Shown piece by piece: positions 1-5,111 of a stretch of DNA of 5,111 bases. The stretch covers positions 1-5,111 of the forward strand of contig JAHDCB010000123.1 in assembly GCA_020630035.1 (NCBI GenBank), in the 5' to 3' direction. A program made the translations under genes and the position numbers. How positions within the stretch are numbered: position 1 is the stretch's first letter; each line of letters opens with the position of its first letter. Below the pieces are notes generated by a model. It saw nothing but the letters and a program-made list of their open reading frames with translations, made no database searches and was not told where the DNA came from. The DNA is from Gammaproteobacteria bacterium (GTDB taxonomy: Bacteria > Pseudomonadota > Gammaproteobacteria > Chromatiales > Chromatiaceae).

Positions 1-3000
1 CTGAGTATTCTGATGAAGTCTCTATTGCCGCGATCAACGGGCCGACCAATGTGGTGATCTCTGGTGCCACAACATCAGTCCAGGCAATTGCGGAACAGCT
101 TGCCAAAGACAACATCAGAACCCGCCCACTGACCGTTTCCCATGCCTTCCATTCACCGCAGATGGAGCCGATGTTGGCGGAGTTCCGTGCGGTGGCAGCC
201 AGTATTACCTATGCTGCACCGACCCTTCCACTGATTTCCAATCTGACTGGACAACTGGCGGACGAGACGATCGCCACACCGGATTATTGGGTGCGTCATG
301 TGCGTGAGGCAGTGCAGTTTGCGGATGGCATGGCTTGCTTGCAGGCACAGGACGTGGATATCTTCCTGGAGATCGGGCCGAAGCCGGTCTTACTGGGCAT
401 GGGACAGCGTTGTGTGCCGGAAGATAGCGGCATCTGGTTGCCCGGTATGCGTCCGGAGAAAGAATGGACCCAATTGTCAGCCAGCCTGAGTGAATTGTAT
501 GTGCGAGGTGTGGCCGTGGACTGGGCAGCCTTTGATCAGGGTTATGTGCGGCACAAGGTTCACTTGCCGACCTATCCGTTCCAGAGAAAACCGTATTGGG
601 TGGATGGTACGGCAGAACAGGATCTGCCTCGGGTTCGTCCTTTGCTCGACAGGATGGTGAAGCTGCCCGGGCAGCAGGTGACCTTGTTTGAAAAAGAATT
701 CAGTCTGCAGAGCCTGCCTTTCCTGGCCGATCATGTGGTCTATGATGCGGTTGTTGTGCCAGGTGCCTGCCACCTGGCAACCTTATGCAGTGTGGCTGAA
801 GTAATATCCGGGACACCGGTTTGTGTGCTGGATGATGTGGTGTTTCCACAGGTCCTCGTATTGCCTGAAGCAACCGAGCGAACAGTGCAGGTGACGTTGA
901 GCCAGACAAAGGGATCAGGCCTGGATTTTGAGCTGATCAGCTTTGACGACACTGAACAGCTCACGACGCATGCGACAGGACGTCTGCTGAGTAGCCCGGC
1001 AGATAATGCGGGTACGTCTGTGATGAATCTGGGTGACTGGCAGCAACAATGTCAGACTGAATTATCAGCGGATCTCTGGTATCAGTCAGCTGCTGAACAA
1101 CAGATTATGCTGGGGCCCTGTTTCCGTTGGATATCTCGTGTCTGGACTGGTGCAGGGCGCAGATTAGCGAAACTGACCTGCCCACAGATGATCGGCAGTT
1201 TGCGTGGCTATGTGCTGCATCCGGCCTTGCTGGACTCCTGTCTGCAGGCAGCGGCCCTGCCGGTACCCGCCTCAGATGAGACCATGTTGCCATTTGCAGT
1301 CAGGCGCATTCAGGTGCATCAACAGGCGACCGGGACAGACTGGTGGTGTGCCAGTGAACGGAAAACAGCTCATAGCTGGGACATTTATCTGTTCGATGAA
1401 AATGGCCAGATGCTGATTGAATTACATGATTTTGAGGCCCGGATCGCGCCTCGGGAAGCATTGCAGCTCGCCTCGATATGGCAGGACTGGTTATATCAGA
1501 TCAACTGGCAGGTGCGAGCCTTACCGGATTCGGCAGAGCCATTGCATGGGAGGCACTGGCTGATCGTGGCTGCTGGTGGCGTTCTCGGGTCAGCACTAGG
1601 TTGTCAGCTACAGGATGCGGGAGGCAGATGCACTCTGAAACCCCTTGGGGATTGCACATCATCTGAACAGTCAGTATTGACGGATGTGATCTATGTGGCG
1701 CACGAAAATAAAGATATTGAGGTACCACAACAAGCATTAGAATTGAATGATAGATTACTGTGTCTTGTGCAATCTTTAATAAAGCAAGACTTAACGCCGC
1801 GTTTGTGGGTGATCACGCAAAATGCTCAGCCAGTCATAGTGCAGGAAGCAACCAACCCGGTACAGTCTTCTTTATGGGGACTGACTCGTACGATTGCTGC
1901 TGAATATCCTGAACTCAGGTGTACCAGTCTTGACTATGCAGAAGGTTCTGATTTGTCAGTGTTGCTGGCACAGTTATATGCGCCGGATGAAGAAACGCAG
2001 ATCGCATTGCGAGGGGATGAGTGGTATGTGGCGCGTCTGACTCGCTGGCAGCAACCAGATACAGTGTCGTTTGTTGAACAGCCAGTGATAAAAACACAAA
2101 CCACCGGTAGTTATTTAATCACCGGTGGTCTCGGCGGACTGGGATTACAGGTCGCCGGGCAATTGGTGAGTGCAGGAGCAAGGTATCTGGTACTGGTCGG
2201 ACGGCGAGCTCCGTCGGAGGCTATTGCAGATCAGATTCGTTGCCTGGAAGATGCTGGTACAGAGATACAGGTTGTGCAGGCTGATATCTCAATTGAAGCC
2301 GACGTCGCACGCCTGCTGACAGTTTGTCCACAACCTTTACGTGGTATCGTGCATGCCGCCGGAGTGCTGGATGATGGCAGTCTGAGTCAGCAGACCAAAG
2401 AACGTTTTTCGACCGTTATGCGGCCAAAGGTTTATGGGGGCTGGCATTTACATTGCCTGACGGCAGATCAGGCAATGGACTTTTTTGTCTGTTTTTCCTC
2501 CGCTGCTGCATTGTTAGAAAGTCGTGGACAAGGTAATTATGCAGCGGCGAATGCGTTTCTGGATGGCCTGATGGCGTACCGACAAACGCTTGGCTTACCA
2601 GGATTGAGTATTAACTGGGGAGCTTGGGCAGATGTCGGAATGGCTGCTGACTTGGCTGAGCGTGAACGTTTGCGCATAGTGAATCGGGGATTTGGTTTGA
2701 TTAAACCAGAAGAAGGTCAACAAGTCTTTGCTTATCTGGGAGGTCATGCAACTGATGTCGCCCAGGTCGGTGTTTTTCCTGTTAACTGGCGAACATTTTT
2801 AACGCATGATGTAACTCAAGGCGCTTTCTACGCAGATCTGTATACACAAACGAGTCATGCTGATCAGCATATTATTTCAACCAGACAACAATTATTTTCA
2901 TCAGATTCTTCAGAACGAGCTATCTTTCTGATGCAACATTTACGTAATATAGCCGCAAAAATATTGGGGTTATCTGCAGAAGATCAGATTGATCCGGCTC

Positions 3001-3272
3001 AGGGTCTGATGGATCTAGGTCTGGATTCATTAATGGCTGTTGAATTACGCAATGATTTATCACATAGTTTAGGAATAAAATTGCCTGCGACTTTAGTGTT
3101 TGATTATCCAAACTTGAATGCATTACATTCTTATTTTATCATGGAACTATTTTCTGATGAAGGTATGGTGAATGAATGTGCGGTTGATCAGAAGCCTGAC
3201 TCAACAACCGATAATCTGACAGAAGATGAATTGACTAACCTGTTTTTACAGGAATTTTTACAGGGAAAATAG
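1..3272 (+). CDS. Modular type I polyketide synthase, 3' part: AT(C-terminal half)-DH-KR-ACP-docking tail
   Basis: This is the C-terminal 1,089 residues of a multidomain PKS subunit. The first full codon is at 3, the stop is TAG at 3270-3272, and the 5' end lies outside the window. Domain order is the malonyl-type AT C-terminal half, DH, structural and catalytic KR, ACP and an acidic docking tail. The motifs seen are AT HAFH (141-152), DH His (732-734) and DxxxQ (1233-1247), KR TGGLGGLG (2121-2144) with LDD (2367-2375), and ACP Ser (3027-3029). There is no enoylreductase: about 295 residues separate the DH aspartate from the KR nucleotide loop, which leaves room only for the structural KR. 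By family knowledge the missing start should hold a KS and the AT GHSxGE serine. Inferred role: one cytosolic elongation cycle leaving a trans-enoyl chain on the ACP. The GTG at 51 is not a real start, because AT-like sequence continues upstream of it. The product is not recognised. Confidence 0.97.
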   Translation, partial: EYSDEVSIAAINGPTNVVISGATTSVQAIAEQLAKDNIRTRPLTVSHAFHSPQMEPMLAEFRAVAASITYAAPTLPLISNLTGQLADETIATPDYWVRHVREAVQFADGMACLQAQDVDIFLEIGPKPVLLGMGQRCVPEDSGIWLPGMRPEKEWTQLSASLSELYVRGVAVDWAAFDQGYVRHKVHLPTYPFQRKPYWVDGTAEQDLPRVRPLLDRMVKLPGQQVTLFEKEFSLQSLPFLADHVVYDAVVVPGACHLATLCSVAEVISGTPVCVLDDVVFPQVLVLPEATERTVQVTLSQTKGSGLDFELISFDDTEQLTTHATGRLLSSPADNAGTSVMNLGDWQQQCQTELSADLWYQSAAEQQIMLGPCFRWISRVWTGAGRRLAKLTCPQMIGSLRGYVLHPALLDSCLQAAALPVPASDETMLPFAVRRIQVHQQATGTDWWCASERKTAHSWDIYLFDENGQMLIELHDFEARIAPREALQLASIWQDWLYQINWQVRALPDSAEPLHGRHWLIVAAGGVLGSALGCQLQDAGGRCTLKPLGDCTSSEQSVLTDVIYVAHENKDIEVPQQALELNDRLLCLVQSLIKQDLTPRLWVITQNAQPVIVQEATNPVQSSLWGLTRTIAAEYPELRCTSLDYAEGSDLSVLLAQLYAPDEETQIALRGDEWYVARLTRWQQPDTVSFVEQPVIKTQTTGSYLITGGLGGLGLQVAGQLVSAGARYLVLVGRRAPSEAIADQIRCLEDAGTEIQVVQADISIEADVARLLTVCPQPLRGIVHAAGVLDDGSLSQQTKERFSTVMRPKVYGGWHLHCLTADQAMDFFVCFSSAAALLESRGQGNYAAANAFLDGLMAYRQTLGLPGLSINWGAWADVGMAADLAERERLRIVNRGFGLIKPEEGQQVFAYLGGHATDVAQVGVFPVNWRTFLTHDVTQGAFYADLYTQTSHADQHIISTRQQLFSSDSSERAIFLMQHLRNIAAKILGLSAEDQIDPAQGLMDLGLDSLMAVELRNDLSHSLGIKLPATLVFDYPNLNALHSYFIMELFSDEGMVNECAVDQKPDSTTDNLTEDELTNLFLQEFLQGK
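3..599 (+). other. Acyltransferase (AT) domain, C-terminal half, and post-AT linker; predicted malonyl-CoA specific
   Basis: The window opens in the AT small subdomain with the typical stretch AAINGPTNVVISG (27-65). The specificity motif is HAFH (141-152), which in cis-AT PKSs marks malonyl-CoA selection; methylmalonyl ATs usually carry YASH. The histidines around it belong to the fold, while the nucleophilic serine (GHSxGE) is upstream of the window and cannot be checked. FLEIGPKPVL near 363-392 is the usual C-terminal AT strand. The post-AT linker ends with the conserved LPTYPFQRKPYW (564-599), which packs back on the KS-AT unit. Specificity is inferred from motif only. Confidence 0.93.
636..1450 (+). 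other. Dehydratase (DH) domain with a variant HxxxGxxxxP motif
   Basis: This is a double hot-dog DH. The N-terminal motif reads HVVYDAVVVP (732-761): the catalytic His is present, but the usual Gly at position +4 is Asp (744-746). The second catalytic residue is present in HPALLDSCLQ, with Asp at 1233-1235 and Gln at 1245-1247, matching DxxxQ. The mid-domain YGP motif reads LGPCF (1110-1124), so the Tyr is Leu. By family knowledge the His/Asp pair removes water from a beta-hydroxyacyl-ACP to give an enoyl-ACP. Both acid-base residues survive, so I lean towards an active enzyme. The domain boundaries are approximate. Confidence 0.88.
757..779. repeat. Perfect 9-bp inverted repeat, 5-base loop, inside the DH coding region
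   Basis: TGCCAGGTG (757-765) and CACCTGGCA (771-779) are exact reverse complements around the loop CCTGC. The repeat overlaps codons of the DH motif (VPGACHLA). It has no T-tract and is not a terminator. It may form an mRNA hairpin, or may be chance in GC-rich coding sequence. Confidence 0.6.
1480..2650 (+). other. Ketoreductase: structural subdomain (psi-KR) plus catalytic KR, B-type
   Basis: The structural half runs from about 1480 to 2090. It includes a degenerate Rossmann loop (AAGGVLG, 1569-1589) and the family signature SLWGLTRTIAAEYPE from about 1869. The catalytic half has the NADPH loop TGGLGGLG (2121-2144), Lys (2427-2429), Ser (2499-2501), Tyr (2538-2540) and Asn (2550-2552), so the reductive tetrad is complete. 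LDD at 2367-2375, in HAAGVLDDGSL, is the B-type fingerprint and predicts a D-configured beta-hydroxyl. NWGAW near 2613-2627 closes the domain. Stereochemistry is predicted from motif, not shown. Confidence 0.93.
2100..2129. repeat. Perfect 9-bp inverted repeat, 12-base loop, at the start of the catalytic KR
   Basis: ACCACCGGT (2100-2108) and ACCGGTGGT (2121-2129) are exact reverse complements around an AT-rich 12-base loop. The right arm encodes TGG of the TGGLGGLG cofactor loop. No T-tract follows. Its function is unknown and it may only reflect codon choice for Thr/Gly. Confidence 0.6.
2910..3147 (+). other. Acyl carrier protein (ACP) domain
   Basis: This is a four-helix carrier domain. 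The phosphopantetheine attachment motif is LGLDSLMAVELRN, with the modified Ser at 3027-3029. It is preceded by LRNIAAKILGL and followed by LPATLVFDYPNL, both standard for PKS ACPs. It is a single ACP, not a tandem. It carries the growing chain to the next KS, here probably the KS of the downstream gene. About 85 residues (2650-2910) of low-similarity linker separate it from the KR. Confidence 0.96.
3148..3269 (+). other. C-terminal docking tail (acidic helix)
   Basis: After the ACP comes a flexible linker of about 20 residues, then a C-terminal helix DNLTEDELTNLFLQEFLQGK (3210-3269). It is rich in Asp/Glu with spaced Leu/Phe. This resembles the class 2 C-terminal docking helices of cyanobacterial and myxobacterial PKS subunits, which carry an LSE-type start and an acidic amphipathic helix. 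Inferred partner: the basic coiled-coil N-terminus of the protein encoded immediately downstream. The class assignment comes from memory of family patterns and is only moderately sure. Confidence 0.7.
3262..3266 (+). promoter_or_regulatory. Ribosome binding site of the downstream PKS gene
   Basis: AGGGA lies 8 bases before the ATG at 3275, inside the last codons of the upstream gene. It decides the start of the second gene: the next in-frame ATG (3308) would remove the first part of the docking helix. With the stop and start only 2 bases apart, ribosomes finishing the first protein could re-initiate directly. Confidence 0.75.
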
Positions 3273-3274
3273 AT

Positions 3275-3373
3275 ATGTCTGCTCATATTCCAGACTATAT
3301 CGCCGCAATGAAAAATGCATTGCAGCAAACACATGATTTAAAAGCGAAGTTGGCAGAAGCAGAAAGACGTAAT
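3275..3373 (+). other. N-terminal docking domain (coiled-coil helix)
   Basis: Residues 1-33 are helical, with no proline after position 6. The core IAAMKNALQQTHDLKAKLAE has spaced hydrophobics and several Lys/Arg, ending in AERRN just before the KS. N-terminal PKS docking helices of this kind precede KS domains at protein-protein junctions. The net basic character complements the acidic tail of the upstream protein. Confidence 0.82.
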
Positions 3374-5111
3374 AGCCCAGAGCCGATAGCAATCATTGGA
3401 ATGGGTTGCCGCCTTCCACAGCGCATCAAAACGCCAGATCAATTCTGGAATTTCTTATGTGCGGGTGGGGATGCGATTACTGAGATTCCTTCGGAACGCT
3501 GGAATGTTGAGGATTTTTTTGATCCGGATCCTGCCGTGCCCGGTAAATCACATATCCGGCATGGTAGTTTCATAGATCAGGTTGATCAGTTTGATCCGCA
3601 ATTTTTTAATATTGCGCCGCGCGAAGCGATATTGATGGATCCGCAACAACGGCTGCTTCTGGAGGTTAGTTGGGAGGCGCTGGAATACGCAAACATCATC
3701 CCTGGTACGCTATCAGAAAGCCTGACAGGTGTATTTATCGGGATATTCACTAATGATTACAGATCCCTTTCAGGTCATCAGCATACGACGGATTTGCATG
3801 ATCAGTCCGGTTCAGCATTGAGTGTGGCAGCGGGTCGAGTGTCTTACGTTCTGGGGCTCACTGGGCCTTCCGTAGCGGTTGATACGGCGTGTTCTTCATC
3901 ATTAGTTGCGGTGCATCAGGCGTGTCAGAGTTTGCGTCAACACGAATGTCATCTGGCTTTAGCTGGTGGTGTTGGGCTCATATTATCACCAGAAATCATG
4001 ATATCTTTCTCTAAGGCGAATATGCTGGCTTCTGATGGTCGTTGTAAAACATTTGATGCTGCTGCCGATGGGTATGTGCGAGGTGAAGGGTGTGGTGTCA
4101 TCGTACTCAAACGGCTTTCTGATGCATTACAGGACGGTGATGCAATTTTATCAGTCATTTGCGGGTCGGCAATCAATCATGATGGTCCGAGCAGTGGTTT
4201 GACAGTACCTAGGGGGCCATCACAACAGGCCGTTATTCGTCAGGCTTTACAACAGGCAAGCCTTGAACCACAGTCAATCAGTTATATTGAAGCCCATGGT
4301 ACGGGTACCTCACTGGGTGATCCGATAGAGATTGGTGCGCTGAGTGCAGTATTTCGGGATCGAGAGATACCATTGCGTGTTGGGTCGGTTAAAACCAATA
4401 TGGGCCACTTAGAAGCGGCGGCTGGTATTACCGGTCTGATCAAAATAGTGCTGATGGCGCAGCACCAGAAAATCCCGCCACATTTACATTTTCAGCAACC
4501 GAATCCACAAATTGAATGGGACAATCTACCCATTCAGATTCCAGTCACGCTGAAGCCTTGGCAAGCGCATAAGCGTATGGCAGGGGTCAGTTCTTTTGGT
4601 TTTAGTGGCACGAATGCGCATGTTATTGTTTCTGAATGGATACCTGATCCGGTTGCGGATGCCGCTGAGGAAAAGGGTGCAGAACGTCCTGCACACATAC
4701 TGACCCTGTCGGCAAAAAGCGCAGCAGGACTGGCTGCGCAGGTTCAGGCATATCAAGACTATATAGCGGAACACGCGACTCTGGATCTGGCGGAGTTGTG
4801 TTACACCGCTGCCACCTGCCGCAGTCATTTTGCGTACCGTCAGGTGTTTGTAGCTTGCTCGCGTGGCGAGCTGCAGGAACAACTGGCAGCTCGTGCAGCA
4901 GGTGATCATACGGCTGTAGCAACAGGTCACGCGCCAGCGCACCAGATTGCACCGACTGTGGCCTTTCTGTTCACCGGGCAGGGCAGTCAGTACGCCGGGA
5001 TGGGGCAGGAATTGTATGAAACACAGCCGACATTTCGGGCGACGCTGGATGAATGCGATGCGATCCTGCAACCGTTATTGGATGGTGCCTCCATTCTGGA
5101 GATCATGAACG
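3275..5111 (+). CDS. Modular type I polyketide synthase, 5' part: docking helix-KS-linker-AT(N-terminal part)
   Basis: This is the N-terminal 612 residues of the next PKS subunit; the frame stays open to the window edge, so the gene continues. Residues 1-33 form a docking coiled coil. The KS spans about residues 36-460, from EPIAIIGMGCRLP to SGTNAHVIV, with active-site Cys206 in DTACSSS, His341 in EAHGTGT and His378 in NMGHLEAAAG. The KS-AT linker is about residues 461-560. The AT begins with VAFLFTGQGSQ (GQGSQ at 568-572). The intact Cys marks a condensing KS, not a decarboxylating KSQ loading domain. The GQGSQ-type AT in line with the KS makes this a cis-AT system. Start at ATG 3275 is supported by the AGGGA site and the docking helix. 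Inferred role: accept the chain from the upstream ACP and extend it. The AT substrate cannot be read because its motifs lie beyond the window. Confidence 0.97.
   Translation, partial: MSAHIPDYIAAMKNALQQTHDLKAKLAEAERRNSPEPIAIIGMGCRLPQRIKTPDQFWNFLCAGGDAITEIPSERWNVEDFFDPDPAVPGKSHIRHGSFIDQVDQFDPQFFNIAPREAILMDPQQRLLLEVSWEALEYANIIPGTLSESLTGVFIGIFTNDYRSLSGHQHTTDLHDQSGSALSVAAGRVSYVLGLTGPSVAVDTACSSSLVAVHQACQSLRQHECHLALAGGVGLILSPEIMISFSKANMLASDGRCKTFDAAADGYVRGEGCGVIVLKRLSDALQDGDAILSVICGSAINHDGPSSGLTVPRGPSQQAVIRQALQQASLEPQSISYIEAHGTGTSLGDPIEIGALSAVFRDREIPLRVGSVKTNMGHLEAAAGITGLIKIVLMAQHQKIPPHLHFQQPNPQIEWDNLPIQIPVTLKPWQAHKRMAGVSSFGFSGTNAHVIVSEWIPDPVADAAEEKGAERPAHILTLSAKSAAGLAAQVQAYQDYIAEHATLDLAELCYTAATCRSHFAYRQVFVACSRGELQEQLAARAAGDHTAVATGHAPAHQIAPTVAFLFTGQGSQYAGMGQELYETQPTFRATLDECDAILQPLLDGASILEIMN
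3380..4654 (+). other. Ketosynthase (KS) domain, complete
   Basis: This is a full-length elongating KS of about 425 residues that catalyses decarboxylative Claisen condensation. The nucleophile is Cys at 3890-3892 (DTACSSS) and the histidines are at 4295-4297 (EAHGTGT) and 4406-4408 (NMGHLEA), with Lys at 4391-4393. The MDPQQRLLLE and GFSGTNAH signatures are present. GISPREA is varied to NIAPREA, a minor change. Nothing suggests inactivity. Confidence 0.96.
4655..5111 (+). other. KS-AT linker and start of an acyltransferase domain (truncated by window)
   Basis: The linker, roughly 4655-4954, contains the usual ILTLSAKSAAGL strand. The AT starts at about 4955 with TVAFLFTGQGSQYAGMG; GQGSQ is at 4976-4990 and supplies the oxyanion-hole glutamine. 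The window ends about 45 residues later, before GHSxGE and the specificity motif, so the extender unit is unknown. GC content here is visibly higher than in the KS just before it. Confidence 0.92.

Noticed and set aside
51..53. GTG as the start of the first gene
   Set aside because: The frame is open from position 3, and the codons before it encode typical AT sequence (SIAAINGPTN), so the gene begins upstream of the window.
757..779. Intrinsic terminator
   Set aside because: The stem has no following T-tract and lies deep inside a continuous coding region.
1480..2100. Possible enoylreductase between DH and KR
   Set aside because: The stretch of about 200 residues is too short for an ER, lacks an ER-type NADPH motif, and carries the structural KR signature SLWGLTRTIAAEYPE.
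3270..3277. Frameshift or sequencing error splitting one PKS into two genes
   Set aside because: The junction has docking helices on both sides, a ribosome binding site and a clean ATG, which is the normal end and start of separate PKS subunits.
3949..4176. 75-codon minus-strand open frame
   Set aside because: It is antisense to conserved KS sequence and shows no domain or supporting signals.
4526..5071. 181-codon open frame on the minus strand
   Set aside because: It lies wholly antisense to the KS-AT coding region, its translation is Cys/Arg-rich without any recognisable domain, and the plus-strand frame shows clear PKS motifs throughout. It is a shadow frame.
3275..5111. trans-AT PKS or loading module
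   Set aside because: An AT begins in line after the KS, and the KS nucleophile is Cys rather than Gln, so this looks like a cis-AT elongation module.

Overview
This window is a slice of a modular type I polyketide synthase (PKS) assembly line. Two large, same-strand, cis-AT PKS genes meet head to tail, and both run off the window. The base composition is mixed, roughly 30-65% GC by hand count of sampled 60-base lines. The domain sequences and docking helices resemble the cyanobacterial/myxobacterial/proteobacterial style of modular PKS more than the high-GC actinomycete style. Codon choice and the density of GATC sites would fit a gammaproteobacterium, but I cannot name the organism or the natural product.

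Layout. Positions 3-3272 hold the 3' part of the first gene (frame 3, open from the window edge). Its domains in order are the C-terminal half of a malonyl-type acyltransferase (AT), a dehydratase (DH), a structural plus catalytic ketoreductase (KR, B-type), an acyl carrier protein (ACP) and a short acidic C-terminal docking tail. There is no enoylreductase and no thioesterase. After a 2-base gap the second gene starts at ATG 3275 and stays open to the last base. It has a coiled-coil N-terminal docking helix, a complete ketosynthase (KS) with an intact Cys-His-His triad, the KS-AT linker and the first part of an AT. No gap exceeds 300 bases, and I see no RNA genes, mobile elements, CRISPR arrays, promoters or terminators.

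How they work together. The first protein's module probably adds a malonyl-derived C2 unit, reduces the beta-ketone to a D-configured hydroxyl and dehydrates it to a trans (E) double bond. The chain on its ACP would then pass to the KS of the second protein, guided by the paired docking helices. The near-abutting genes with a ribosome binding site inside the upstream coding end point to one operon with translational coupling.

The most notable oddities are a Gly-to-Asp change in the DH HxxxGxxxxP motif, a base-composition mosaic whose edges fall inside the structural KR and in the KS-AT linker rather than at the gene border, and two perfect 9-bp inverted repeats inside the coding sequence. I found no evidence of a previously undescribed class of system.
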